This document shows positions 40,850-48,847 of a DNA stretch of 64,000 nucleotides, one piece after another (positions within the stretch are counted from its first letter, which is position 1; every line of letters starts with the position of its first letter). The stretch lies in NCBI GenBank assembly GCA_910584075.1, contig CAJTZI010000008.1, positions 1-64,000 on the forward strand. Reading direction: 5' to 3'. The notes under the pieces are model-generated. The model was not told the DNA's origin, did not search any database, and saw nothing but the letters and a program-made list of their open reading frames with translations. Origin of the DNA: an uncultured Oscillibacter sp. GTDB lineage: Bacteria > Bacillota > Clostridia > Oscillospirales > Oscillospiraceae. The translations under genes and the position numbers were made by a program.

Positions 40850-41374
40850 CTATCCGGAGACGCCGGCTTCCTCCCGGCCGGGGCGGTCCGCCATCTGCTC
40901 CAGGAGCACCGCCATGCCCTCCGGAGCCGGCCCGCAGCCGTCCCGAATCCACTTCTCCAGCAGGGAGAGGAGAATGTCGGAAACGCCGCCGGGGTCGGGG
41001 GTTGCGGCTTTTCCGGCGATGGGGGCCAGAAGGCCTCGGAAAAACATCCGGCGGCTCTCCGGGGACGCCTGGTTTAAGATTGCCAGAAACCAGCCCCGCC
41101 GGGGCGGAATGGTCTGGAGAAGGGTCTCCAGCGCCGTCCGCCAGTCCGGAGCCTCCGCCAGCCGGGCGGCCAGCGCCGCCCCATCCTCCTGAACGGTCCA
41201 GTCGAGGAGCTGGTAGACATCGGTAAAGTGGTAGTAAAAGGTCTGCCGGTGAATCTCGCACCGGTCCGTCAGGTGGTGGACCCGCACCCGCTCCAGGGGC
41301 CTGGTCTCCAGCAGGTCCTTCAGGGCGTCCGCCAATTTGCGCTTTGTCCGCGTTCCCTTCATGGCTCTTCGCAT
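40850..41374 (-). CDS. TetR-family regulator (DhaS-like)
   Basis: A 174-residue regulator. The N-terminal helix-turn-helix reads KRKLADALKDLLETRPLERV followed by LTDRCEIHRQTFYYHFTDVY, the TetR pattern with the DhaS-like QTFYYHF recognition end. The C-terminal domain is shorter than in classical TetR and of the TetR_C group found next to dihydroxyacetone kinase or transporter genes, but no such neighbour is present. The ATG at 41374 follows GAGGGG; the frame is open far upstream through AT-rich promoter DNA. Target and ligand unknown. Confidence 0.87.
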   Translation of the reverse strand: MRRAMKGTRTKRKLADALKDLLETRPLERVRVHHLTDRCEIHRQTFYYHFTDVYQLLDWTVQEDGAALAARLAEAPDWRTALETLLQTIPPRRGWFLAILNQASPESRRMFFRGLLAPIAGKAATPDPGGVSDILLSLLEKWIRDGCGPAPEGMAVLLEQMADRPGREEAGVSG

Positions 41375-41529
41375 ACAGGCTTCCCCTCGATTCCTCCGCC
41401 TCTTTGGAATGTACAGGCCTTTCATTCTCCGGTTTCCATATATTTCCGCCCGCATAAACCCCTCAATACAGGTTAAAACTGTATATAATATAACATAAAC
41501 CTCTGCTGAATACAAGTGTAACTTATAAA

Positions 41530-41575
41530 ATCCCATTGGGAGGCCGCGCAGCCTCTCTGTCAACCAATTGGGATG
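41530..41575. other. Hairpin or operator between divergent regulators
   Basis: ATCCCATTGG pairs with CCAATTGGGAT at the ends, with an inner GAGGC/GCCTC stem. It lies between the divergent TetR and XRE genes and could be an operator or an RNA hairpin in either leader. Confidence 0.45.
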
Positions 41576-41669
41576 CCGGTCCGCCCCCCTTGCGGCCCTC
41601 GGAGAATATAGCATGAACCTTTATTACGCCGGGACTTCCTCGGGCGGCGGATGGCACAGGGAGGTTATT

Positions 41670-41996
41670 ATGGAAAACCAGATCAGGCAGCTGCGGGAGG
41701 AGTTTCACATGACCCAGGTCCGCCTCAGCATCGAGCTGGGCGTCTCCCAGGAGACGGTAAGCGCCTATGAAAACCAGAGGCATTACCCCAGTTTTTTGCA
41801 GCTGCAAAAGATGTCCAGCATTTTCCACGCCAGCATCGACTATATCATGGGCCTCTCCGAGGTCCGCAGTCCCGCGCCGCTCCGGGAGACCGGGGGGCTT
41901 TCCGCCCTGGTGGACCTGGGGCGGCAGCTGACTCCCCGCCAGCTGGAGCTGGCCCTGGCCTACATGCGGGGAATGCTGGACGATTCCGCCTCCTGA
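41670..41996 (+). CDS. XRE-family regulator
   Basis: This 108-residue protein has a Cro/CI domain in residues 1-65 (LREEFHMTQVRLSIELGVSQ, then ETVSAYENQRHYPSFLQLQK) and a short helical tail with LTPRQLELALAYMRGML. The ATG at 41670 has AGGGAGG 5 bases upstream; open frame before it is non-coding leader. It lies upstream of the second ECF sigma operon but has its own position and no overlap with it. No membrane part is present. Target unknown. Confidence 0.88.
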   Translation: MENQIRQLREEFHMTQVRLSIELGVSQETVSAYENQRHYPSFLQLQKMSSIFHASIDYIMGLSEVRSPAPLRETGGLSALVDLGRQLTPRQLELALAYMRGMLDDSAS

Positions 41997-42025
41997 TGCG
42001 CCCGCAAAAAAATTTCACGAAAAAT

Positions 42026-42052
42026 TGAAGAAATTCCGGCGCCGGTCCCGTA
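42026..42052 (+). promoter_or_regulatory. ECF-type promoter of the second sigma operon
   Basis: TGAAGA (42026-42031), a 17-base spacer and CGTA (42049-42052). It resembles SigW-type promoters (TGAAAC/CGTA). A sigma-A reading would need a 20-base spacer, so ECF use is preferred. Confidence 0.5.
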
Positions 42053-42091
42053 TTATTAGCAGCGCGCGGGAGGGAGGTGGCGGCAGGAGGC

Positions 42092-42610
42092 ATGACAAAA
42101 GAACAGTTTTCAGAATTGGTGTCCCAGTACGAGCGGCTGGTCTACACCGTCTGTTTCCAGCTGGTGCGGGACGCATCTGCCGCCGAGGACCTGACCCAGG
42201 AGACATTTCTCTCCGCCTGGCTCCACCGGGACACCGTCCCCCGGGGCTACGAGCGACAATGGCTGGGACGCATCGCCGCCAACAAGGCCAAGGACCACCT
42301 GCAAAGCGCCTGGACCCGCCACAGCGTGCTGCCGGGGGACGAGGCCATGCCTCCCGGTCTGGCCCCGCCCGCCGAGGAGGTGGCCCTCCAGAAGACCGGA
42401 GCGGCGTCCATTGCGGCGGAGATCGAGGCCTTAAAAGAGCCCTACCGGCCGGTGTGCCGCCTGTGCCTGCTGGAGGAGAAGTCCCCGGAGGAGGCGGCCC
42501 TGGCCCTGGGCAGGCCGGTAAAGACGGTACATACACAGCTCTCCCGGGGCAAACGGCTGCTGCGGGAGAAATTGGAAAGGAGCGGAGGATATGGAACGGT
42601 TCCGCGCTGA
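42092..42610 (+). CDS. ECF-family RNA polymerase sigma factor
   Basis: A 172-residue sigma factor: region 2 includes SAAEDLTQETFLSAWLHRDT and WLGRIAANKAKDHLQSAW; region 4 includes EALKEPYRPVCRLCLLEEKS and PEEAALALGRPVKTVHTQLS. The ATG at 42092 follows GGAGG; an upstream GTG at 42077 is less likely. The gene overlaps the following anti-sigma gene by 20 bases. Region 4 carries two cysteines (VCRLC), unusual for this position. It probably directs its own operon, which encodes two envelope membrane proteins, suggesting a cell-envelope signal. Confidence 0.92.
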   Translation: MTKEQFSELVSQYERLVYTVCFQLVRDASAAEDLTQETFLSAWLHRDTVPRGYERQWLGRIAANKAKDHLQSAWTRHSVLPGDEAMPPGLAPPAEEVALQKTGAASIAAEIEALKEPYRPVCRLCLLEEKSPEEAALALGRPVKTVHTQLSRGKRLLREKLERSGGYGTVPR

Positions 42611-43043
42611 CGGACATCTGACAAATGAAGCCCTGGCGGCCCTGGTCCGGGACGACAGCCTGGATGAGCTGGGCCGTCTGGAGATCGCGGAGCACCTGTC
42701 CTTCTGCGACCTGTGCCTCCAGCGGTACACAGACCTGCTCTGCGGCGCAGAGTTATTGGCGCCGGAGCGATCCTGCCAAAAGGCCCTTTGGGCCCGCGTC
42801 AGGACGCGGACCCTCCGGCTGGTTACCAGCCGGTACGCCACGGCCGCCGCCGCCGTGGCCCTGGCGCTGACCATGCTGTGGGGCGGCCGGGAGATCCAGT
42901 TCACCCATCCCGCCCTGCCGGAGCTCCGCCCCGCCGCGGCGGAACTCCGCGCCTGGCCGGAGCGCTGGAATGACGCCCTGAGCGAGACACTGTCGGGTGT
43001 GACGGACTTTTTTGACGGCCTCAGGCCGGGAAACCATTCTTGA
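42591..43043 (+). CDS. Zinc-finger anti-sigma factor
   Basis: This 150-residue protein has an N-terminal anti-sigma domain with His-x3-Cys-x2-Cys (AEHLSFCDLCLQRYTDLL), a single membrane helix at about 78-96 (ATAAAAVALALTMLWGG) and a short extracytoplasmic tail of about 50 residues rich in Ala, Pro and Trp. It overlaps the sigma gene by 20 bases and would bind that sigma factor at the membrane. It is much smaller than the anti-sigma factor at 21710 and has only one helix, so the two pairs probably sense different signals. Confidence 0.87.
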   Translation: MERFRADGHLTNEALAALVRDDSLDELGRLEIAEHLSFCDLCLQRYTDLLCGAELLAPERSCQKALWARVRTRTLRLVTSRYATAAAAVALALTMLWGGREIQFTHPALPELRPAAAELRAWPERWNDALSETLSGVTDFFDGLRPGNHS

Positions 43044-43056
43044 GGAGGGTTACTTC

Positions 43057-43719
43057 ATGAGACTGATTCGAGGCATTTTGTTTTTTTCGTTTTCCTGTAT
43101 CCCCGGGTGCGGGCAGATGCACCAGGGGTACATGAAGCGGGGCATCTCCCAGACCATACTCTTTTGCGGCGTGCTGGCCGTGGCCATCTTTCTGGAGATC
43201 GGGGCGCTGGCGATCCTGCTGGTCCCCCTGTGGCTGTACTCCTTTTTTGACAGCTACAATCTCCGCCGCCAGCGGATGGACGGCACGGAGGATGAGGACG
43301 CCTATCTCTTCGGCATGTCGGACCTGGACAGCCAGCGGCTCTCGGAACTCTTTTCCAAACGCCACAGCCTCATCGGCTGGACGCTGGTGCTGCTGGGCCT
43401 CTACGCCCTCTACCGCATTGTGGTGGGACAGCTGATGCGGTGGATCAGTGAACTGTTCCCCTGGATGGACTGGCTGTACGACCTGCTGGTGTGGGACGCC
43501 CCCCGCATCCTGGGGACGCTGCTGATTATCGCCCTGGGCCTGTGGTTCATCCGTGGGCCGAAGAAGAGGGCCCCGGAGGAGATCCCCGCCTTCACCCCCG
43601 GTCCCCAGGCGGATGGCCCCGTCTACCGGCCGGAGTTCTTCCAGGAGGCCCCCCACGCGCCGGACATCTCCGGCGGAGCGCCGGAGCCGGAAGAGGAGGA
43701 CGCCCATGGAGACGACTGA
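43057..43719 (+). CDS. Membrane protein of the second ECF operon
   Basis: A 220-residue protein. The N-terminus (SFSCIPGCGQMHQGYMKRGI, then helix) resembles the short TM2-like segment found near ECF sigma genes in clostridia, where GxGQxYxGxxxxG marks the turn. Three or four hydrophobic segments follow to about 165, then an acidic Pro-rich tail. GAGGAGGG lies before the ATG at 43057. It overlaps the next gene by 14 bases. Function unknown; with its neighbour it is a probable output of the ECF response. Confidence 0.78.
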   Translation: MRLIRGILFFSFSCIPGCGQMHQGYMKRGISQTILFCGVLAVAIFLEIGALAILLVPLWLYSFFDSYNLRRQRMDGTEDEDAYLFGMSDLDSQRLSELFSKRHSLIGWTLVLLGLYALYRIVVGQLMRWISELFPWMDWLYDLLVWDAPRILGTLLIIALGLWFIRGPKKRAPEEIPAFTPGPQADGPVYRPEFFQEAPHAPDISGGAPEPEEEDAHGDD

Positions 43720-44398
43720 GCAGACCGTCCAGGCGGCGGAGCCCCGGCAGCGCCGGGTGGGCACGTTTACCTTGGGCATCGTCCTGGTGACCGCCGGGGC
43801 GGGAATGCTGGCGGCCATGTTCTGGCCCCGGTTCCACCCGGAGTGGCTGCTGAAAGCCTCCCCCTGCATCCTGATCCTCTTAGGACTTGAGACCCTGTTC
43901 TCCGCCCGGGGCGGCGGACGGGTGAAATACGACTGGCTGGGGATGTTCCTCTGCTTCATCCTCACCGGGGCAGCGCTTTGTATGTACTGCGCGGCCTGGT
44001 GGGCCGTCAACGGGAATTCGCTCGTCAGCGCCTCCCGCTGGGCCAACGAGTACCTCTATGAAATGACTTACGGCCGGTTTGACGGCGCGGACTCCCACAC
44101 CATGCGCCTGGAAGCGGGGGACACGCTCCAAGGTCACATCTACACATACAACGGCTGGCTGGAGGTGGAGATCTGCGGCGATGACGGGAGCACCATCTGC
44201 GAGGGCAGCCCCCTGAACGGAGACCAGAAAATCGAGATCAACAAAACCGGGGACTACACCATCCTGGTCTGGGGCCGCCACGCCAGCGGGGGCTTCTCCT
44301 TCCTCCGGGTATCCCCGGAGACGGTCCCGCCTCCGGAGGAGGCTCCGGAGATCGAGTCCTATTCGGCGGAGACCGCCCCGGAGGAGGAGCCGTCCTGA
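43706..44398 (+). CDS. Membrane protein with LiaI/LiaF-like helices
   Basis: This 230-residue protein has four hydrophobic segments: GTFTLGIVLVTAGAGMLAAM and LLKASPCILILLGLETLFSA form a pair like the DUF5668/LiaF-type membrane module, followed by WLGMFLCFILTGAALCMYCA. After them comes an extracytoplasmic beta-type domain of about 100 residues (EAGDTLQGHIYTYNGWLEVE) and an acidic tail. It ends the sigma/anti-sigma operon. LiaF-like proteins take part in envelope-stress sensing, which fits, but the link is by helix style only. Confidence 0.75.
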   Translation: METTEQTVQAAEPRQRRVGTFTLGIVLVTAGAGMLAAMFWPRFHPEWLLKASPCILILLGLETLFSARGGGRVKYDWLGMFLCFILTGAALCMYCAAWWAVNGNSLVSASRWANEYLYEMTYGRFDGADSHTMRLEAGDTLQGHIYTYNGWLEVEICGDDGSTICEGSPLNGDQKIEINKTGDYTILVWGRHASGGFSFLRVSPETVPPPEEAPEIESYSAETAPEEEPS

Positions 44399-44416
44399 AT
44401 CACATGTGAAAGACGC

Positions 44417-44448
44417 CGGGAGGCCGCTTAGGCGGCCTCCCGATTTTT
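44417..44448 (+). terminator. Terminator of the second ECF operon
   Basis: CGGGAGGCCGC (44417-44427) pairs with GCGGCCTCCCG (44432-44442) and ATTTTT follows. Confidence 0.95.
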
Positions 44449-44532
44449 GTTCTCCGGTTTTTCTTTCCAAATCTCTTCGGGTGTGGTATACTTGTCCGGG
44501 AAAAATTTATGTATGAAGGGGGAACCTCTGTC

Positions 44533-46017
44533 ATGGCGGCTATCGGCTTTGATAACGAATTGTATCTCACCACCCAGTCGGAGCAGATCAAAAAACGGAT
44601 CGCCCAGTTCGGCGGCAAGCTGTACCTGGAGTTCGGCGGCAAGCTCTTCGATGACTACCACGCCTCCCGGGTCCTGCCCGGCTTTGAGCCAGACAGCAAG
44701 ATCCGGATGCTCCAGCAGCTGCGGGACGACGTGGAGATCGTCATCGCCATCAACGCGGCGGATATCGAGAAAAACAAGATCCGGGGGGACCTGGGCATCG
44801 CCTATGACGACGATGTGCTGCGCCTGATCGACATCTTCCGCGGGCTGGATCTGTATGTGGGCAGCGTGGTGCTGAACCGCTACAACGGCCAGGCCGCCGC
44901 CGACGCCTTTTTGAAGCGCCTCACGGCCCTGGGCATCCGGTGCTGCCGCCACTACCCCATTGCCGGCTACCCCTCCGATGTGCCCCACATCGTCAGCGAC
45001 GATGGCCTGGGGAAAAACGACTATATCGAGACCACCCACCCGCTGGTGGTGGTGACGGCCCCGGGCCCCGGCAGCGGCAAGATGGCCACCTGCCTGAGCC
45101 AGCTCTATCACGACCACAAGCGGGGCATCACCGCCGGATACGCCAAGTACGAGACTTTCCCCGTGTGGAATCTGCCGCTGAAACACCCGGTAAACCTGGC
45201 CTACGAGGCCGCCACAGCGGACCTGAACGACGTGAACATGATCGACCCCTTCCACCTGGAGGCCTACGGCGAGACCGCCGTGAACTACAACCGGGACGTG
45301 GAGATCTTCCCGGTGCTCAGCGCCATCTTTGAAAAAATCCAGGGAGCCTCCCCCTACAAGTCCCCCACGGACATGGGGGTGAACATGGCGGGAAACTGCA
45401 TCTCCGACGACGAGGTGTGCCGGGAGGCCTCCCGGCAGGAGATTCTCCGCCGGTACTACACCGCCTGCGTGGAGAAGATCCAGGGCAAGGCCGGGGACGA
45501 GCCGGTGCGGAAGCTGGAGCTGGTGATGAATCAGGCCGGCGTCACGCCGGAGATCTGCCCCGCCGTGTCCGCCGCCCTCCTGAAGGCCGAGGCCACCGGG
45601 GCCCCGGCGGGGGCCATGGTCCTGCCGGACGGCCGGGTGGTGACGGGCAAGACCTCTGAGACTCTGGGGGCGGCCTCCGCACTGCTGCTCAACGCCCTGA
45701 AGGCCCTGGGGAACATTGACCACCACTTCGAGCTCATCTCCGCCCAGGTCTTAGAGCCGGTGTGCCGGCTGAAAACCGGGTATCTGGGCCACAAGAACCC
45801 CCGCCTCCACACCGACGAGGTGCTGCTGGCCCTGACCATCTCCGCCCTGACCAATCCCCTGGCGGACCTGGCCCAGCGGCAGATGCCAAAGCTCCGGGGC
45901 TGCGACGCCCACTTCTCCGTCATCCTCAGCGACGAGGATGAAAAGCTCCTGCGGCAGCTGGGGATCAACGTGAGCTTTGAGCCCAAGTACGAGACCAAGA
46001 AGCTGTACCACAAATAG
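44533..46017 (+). CDS. DUF1846 family protein
   Basis: A 494-residue soluble protein with the DUF1846 family layout: IGFDNELYLTTQSEQIKKRI at the start, YLEFGGKLFDDYHASRVLPG soon after, VTAPGPGSGKMATCLSQLYH with a P-loop-like Gly/Ser/Lys stretch near residue 185, and CDAHFSVILSDEDEKLLRQL near the end. Structures of the family exist but its reaction is not established; the P-loop-like segment suggests nucleotide binding. The ATG at 44533 has AAGGGGG upstream and matches family length; an ATG at 44509 is possible. It stands alone after a strong terminator. Confidence 0.93.
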   Translation: MAAIGFDNELYLTTQSEQIKKRIAQFGGKLYLEFGGKLFDDYHASRVLPGFEPDSKIRMLQQLRDDVEIVIAINAADIEKNKIRGDLGIAYDDDVLRLIDIFRGLDLYVGSVVLNRYNGQAAADAFLKRLTALGIRCCRHYPIAGYPSDVPHIVSDDGLGKNDYIETTHPLVVVTAPGPGSGKMATCLSQLYHDHKRGITAGYAKYETFPVWNLPLKHPVNLAYEAATADLNDVNMIDPFHLEAYGETAVNYNRDVEIFPVLSAIFEKIQGASPYKSPTDMGVNMAGNCISDDEVCREASRQEILRRYYTACVEKIQGKAGDEPVRKLELVMNQAGVTPEICPAVSAALLKAEATGAPAGAMVLPDGRVVTGKTSETLGAASALLLNALKALGNIDHHFELISAQVLEPVCRLKTGYLGHKNPRLHTDEVLLALTISALTNPLADLAQRQMPKLRGCDAHFSVILSDEDEKLLRQLGINVSFEPKYETKKLYHK

Positions 46018-46434
46018 GGCACAGCCCACAGGAGCATATATGGTCCCGTGTAAATCGGCGCAAGCGTTCTGCCGGCTCGGCTGGATCCCCAAAAAAGTCG
46101 TGGTGCGTGAGGCACTGGCAGTGTATGTGAAAGGGTCCGGGGGGCTGCGGCGGAAGAGCCAACCCCCGGAAGAACCCGGAGGAACCTATGGCCCGGGCCA
46201 CCGGCTGAGGAGCAGGATACGGCGGCGTTTTGGGAGCCGGAGCAACGGGTCTCTGCTCCAGTCTGAAAAAGGAGGCCTTTCAGGGGCTGGCGGCCATGAG
46301 AGGCAGCCCGGACGCGGAGACATTTTTCATCGACTGTTTTGCGGGCTTTGAGGAACTCCCCGGCGCACACGGCAGAGCGCAGGACACCCTGACGGAGACC
46401 GTCCGCAGCTTTTTGGAATTGAAAGGAAAGATCT
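46018..46434. other. Unassigned region before tex
   Basis: About 417 bases. No frame with both a ribosome site and a family motif was found. A plus-strand frame ending in the tex leader (roughly 46230-46430, with EAFQGLAAMRGSPDAETFFI) has a protein-like amino acid pattern but no good start and runs on inside tex out of frame. It may be a gene remnant. The tex ribosome site (GGAAAG) lies at its end. Confidence 0.4.
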
Positions 46435-48603
46435 ATGGACCCAATTATTTTACAAATCGCCCAGGAGCTCAACAAGCGCCCGGAGCACGTGGAGAACGTG
46501 GCGCGCCTCCTGGACGAGGGCAACACCATCCCCTTCATCGCCCGGTACCGCAAGGAGCTCCACGGCGCCATGGACGACACCTCCCTCCGCACCCTGGAGG
46601 AACGGCTCCAGTACCTCCGGGGTCTTCAGGAACGGCGGGAGGCGGTGAAGAGCGCGATCTCCGAGCAGGGCAAGCTGACGGAGGAGCTGGCCTCCGCCAT
46701 CGACGATGCCAAAACCCTGGCGGAGGTGGAGGACCTCTACCGCCCCTACAAGCAAAAGCGCCGCACCCGGGCTACAATGGCGAAGGAAAAGGGACTGGAG
46801 CCCCTGGCGGAGCTCCTCTTTGCTCAGGGCCCCGACTGCCCGGATCCCCTGGAGGGGGCGGCCAAGTACATCGACCCGGAGAAAGGCGTGGAGACGGCGG
46901 AGGAGGCCCTGGCAGGTGCGTCCGACATCGTGGCAGAGGCAATCAGCGACGACGCGGAGCTCCGCAAGCGCCTGCGGGAGCTGCTGGAGAAAAACGGAAT
47001 TCTCCGCAGCGCCGCCCAGACGGAGGAGGACAGTGTCTACCGCCTGTACTACGACTTCTCCCAGGCTCTCTCCAAGCTCCAGGGCCATCAGGTGCTGGCT
47101 GTCAACCGGGGGGAAAAGGAGGAGCTGCTGAAGGTCAGTGTAGAGCTGGACCGGGAGCTGGCCCTGCGGACTGTCCGCCGCCATACAGTGGTGCCCGGAA
47201 GCCGGGCCATGGAGTTTGTGAAGGCCGCCGCCGAGGACGCCTATGACCGTCTTGTATTTCCCTCCCTGGAGCGGGAGACCCGCTCTGAGCTGACCGACCG
47301 GGCCAACGAGGGTGCCATCGGCCAGTTCGCCCTGAACCTGCGGCCTCTTCTGATGCAGCCGCCGGTGAAGGGCAAAGTCACCATGGGCCTGGACCCCGGC
47401 TACCGCATGGGCTGCAAGGTGGCGGTGGTGGACGGTACCGGAAAGGTGCTGGACACCGCCGTGGTCTACCCCACTTACAATGAGCGAAAGAAGGACGAGG
47501 CCATTGCCGTTCTGGCGAAGCTCATCAAAAGGCACGGCGTGGAGCACATCGCCATCGGCAACGGCACCGCCAGCCGGGAGACGGAACAGATGGCGGTGGA
47601 GCTGATCCGCCAGGTCAACAGCGCCGGGGCCCATGTCTCCTATATGATTGTCTCTGAGGCGGGAGCCTCCGTGTACTCCGCCTCCAAGCTGGCGGCGGAG
47701 GAGTTCCCCCAGTTCGACGTGAACCTCCGCTCCGCCGTGTCCATCGCCCGGAGGCTCCAGGACCCCCTGGCGGAGCTGGTGAAAATCGACCCCAAGGCCA
47801 TCGGCGTGGGACAGTATCAGCACGACATGCCCCCCAAGCGCCTGGGAGAGGCCCTGGACGGCGTGGTGGAGGACTGCGTCAACGCCGTGGGCGTGGACGT
47901 GAACACCGCCTCCCCCTCCCTCCTCCAGCGGGTGGCCGGACTCAACGGTACCACCGCCAAAAACGTTGTGGCCTACCGGGAGGAAAACGGCCCCTTCACC
48001 GCCCGGAAGCAGCTCCTGAAAGTCCCCAAACTGGGGCCCAAGGCCTTCCAGCAGTGCGCCGGCTTCCTGCGGGTGCCGGAGAGCAAATCCGTGCTGGACA
48101 ACACCGCCGTCCACCCGGAGAGCTACGACGCCGCGGAGAAGCTCCTGGCCCTGACGGGCCACTCCCTGGCGGACGTGGGCGGCGAGGGTCTCCGGAACCT
48201 GCCCGCCCAGGTGAAGTCCTACGGCGAGGAAAAGGCCGCGGCGGAGTGCGGCGTGGGCGTGCCCACCCTGCGGGACGTGATGGGAGAGCTGATGAAGCCG
48301 GGGCGGGACATCCGGGACGACCTGCCTCAGCCCATCCTCCGCACCGACGTGCTGGAAATCAAGGATCTAAAACCCGGCATGGTGCTGACGGGCACCGTCC
48401 GCAACGTCATTGACTTCGGCGCCTTTGTGGACATCGGCGTCCATCAGGACGGGCTGGTCCACATCTCCCAGGTGGCGGACAAGTTCGTCAAGCACCCCTC
48501 CGAGGCCGTGTCCGTTGGGGATGTGGTGAAGGTGGTGGTGCTGGAGGCGGACGAGAAAAAGAAGCGGATCAGCCTCTCCATGCGTCAGGTTCCCAAGGGC
48601 TGA
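46435..48603 (+). CDS. tex: Transcriptional accessory protein Tex
   Basis: This 722-residue nucleic-acid-binding protein has the Tex domain series: an N-terminal helical part (IPFIARYRKELHGAMDD, LYRPYKQKRRTRATMAKEKG), a YqgF/RNase H-like domain at about 320-450 (GLDPGYRMGCKVAVVDGTGK), helix-hairpin-helix units at about 490-560 (VDVNTASPSLLQRVAGLNGT), and a C-terminal S1 RNA-binding domain at about 645-718 (GMVLTGTVRNVIDFGAFVDI). Tex interacts with the transcription machinery and RNA and affects toxin and stress gene expression in several bacteria. Length fits. The ATG follows GGAAAGATCT. It appears to be transcribed alone. Confidence 0.97.
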   Translation: MDPIILQIAQELNKRPEHVENVARLLDEGNTIPFIARYRKELHGAMDDTSLRTLEERLQYLRGLQERREAVKSAISEQGKLTEELASAIDDAKTLAEVEDLYRPYKQKRRTRATMAKEKGLEPLAELLFAQGPDCPDPLEGAAKYIDPEKGVETAEEALAGASDIVAEAISDDAELRKRLRELLEKNGILRSAAQTEEDSVYRLYYDFSQALSKLQGHQVLAVNRGEKEELLKVSVELDRELALRTVRRHTVVPGSRAMEFVKAAAEDAYDRLVFPSLERETRSELTDRANEGAIGQFALNLRPLLMQPPVKGKVTMGLDPGYRMGCKVAVVDGTGKVLDTAVVYPTYNERKKDEAIAVLAKLIKRHGVEHIAIGNGTASRETEQMAVELIRQVNSAGAHVSYMIVSEAGASVYSASKLAAEEFPQFDVNLRSAVSIARRLQDPLAELVKIDPKAIGVGQYQHDMPPKRLGEALDGVVEDCVNAVGVDVNTASPSLLQRVAGLNGTTAKNVVAYREENGPFTARKQLLKVPKLGPKAFQQCAGFLRVPESKSVLDNTAVHPESYDAAEKLLALTGHSLADVGGEGLRNLPAQVKSYGEEKAAAECGVGVPTLRDVMGELMKPGRDIRDDLPQPILRTDVLEIKDLKPGMVLTGTVRNVIDFGAFVDIGVHQDGLVHISQVADKFVKHPSEAVSVGDVVKVVVLEADEKKKRISLSMRQVPKG

Positions 48604-48675
48604 GGTCCTCCGAAGGAGCGTCCTTCTCCCGGGGATATATAAGCAAAAATAATATTGAATATTATTATTTTATGC

Positions 48676-48704
48676 TTTACTTATAGAGGGGGCCTCGCTA
48701 TAAT
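48676..48704 (+). promoter_or_regulatory. Sigma-A promoter of purA with upstream palindrome
   Basis: TTTACT (48676-48681), a 17-base spacer and a perfect TATAAT (48699-48704). Just upstream is an AT-rich near-palindrome (about 48643-48675, AAAAATAATATT/ATATTATTATTTT) that could be an UP element or an operator. Start near 48711. Confidence 0.8.
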
Positions 48705-48710
48705 GAGAAA

Positions 48711-48847
48711 GGTTGAGCATGCATTTTCGCGATAGGTCAACCTTTTCACGCAATCTAAGGGCCTGTATTCATCGGCAGGGCGTGCCGGATGGACGGTGTT
48801 CACCGCCTGCGAATACAGATTCTAAAAAAACCGGGAGGTTTTTCAAT
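48711..48847 (+). ncRNA. Structured purA leader, candidate regulatory RNA
   Basis: The 137-base leader begins with a hairpin GGTTGA/TCAACC (48711-48742). It then forms a possible three-way junction closed by CTGTATTC (48763-48770) and GAATACAG (48811-48818) with inner stems CGGCA/TGCCG and CGGTG/CACCG. Finally AAAAACC/GGTTTTT would enclose the ribosome site GGGAGG. The junction recalls purine aptamers, but the loops are too short and the conserved junction bases of the xpt/pbuE class are absent, so it is not that riboswitch. The role is unproven. Confidence 0.45.

Noticed and set aside
48711-48847. Purine riboswitch in the purA leader
   Set aside because: The loops of the inner stems are too short and the conserved junction bases of the purine aptamer are absent.
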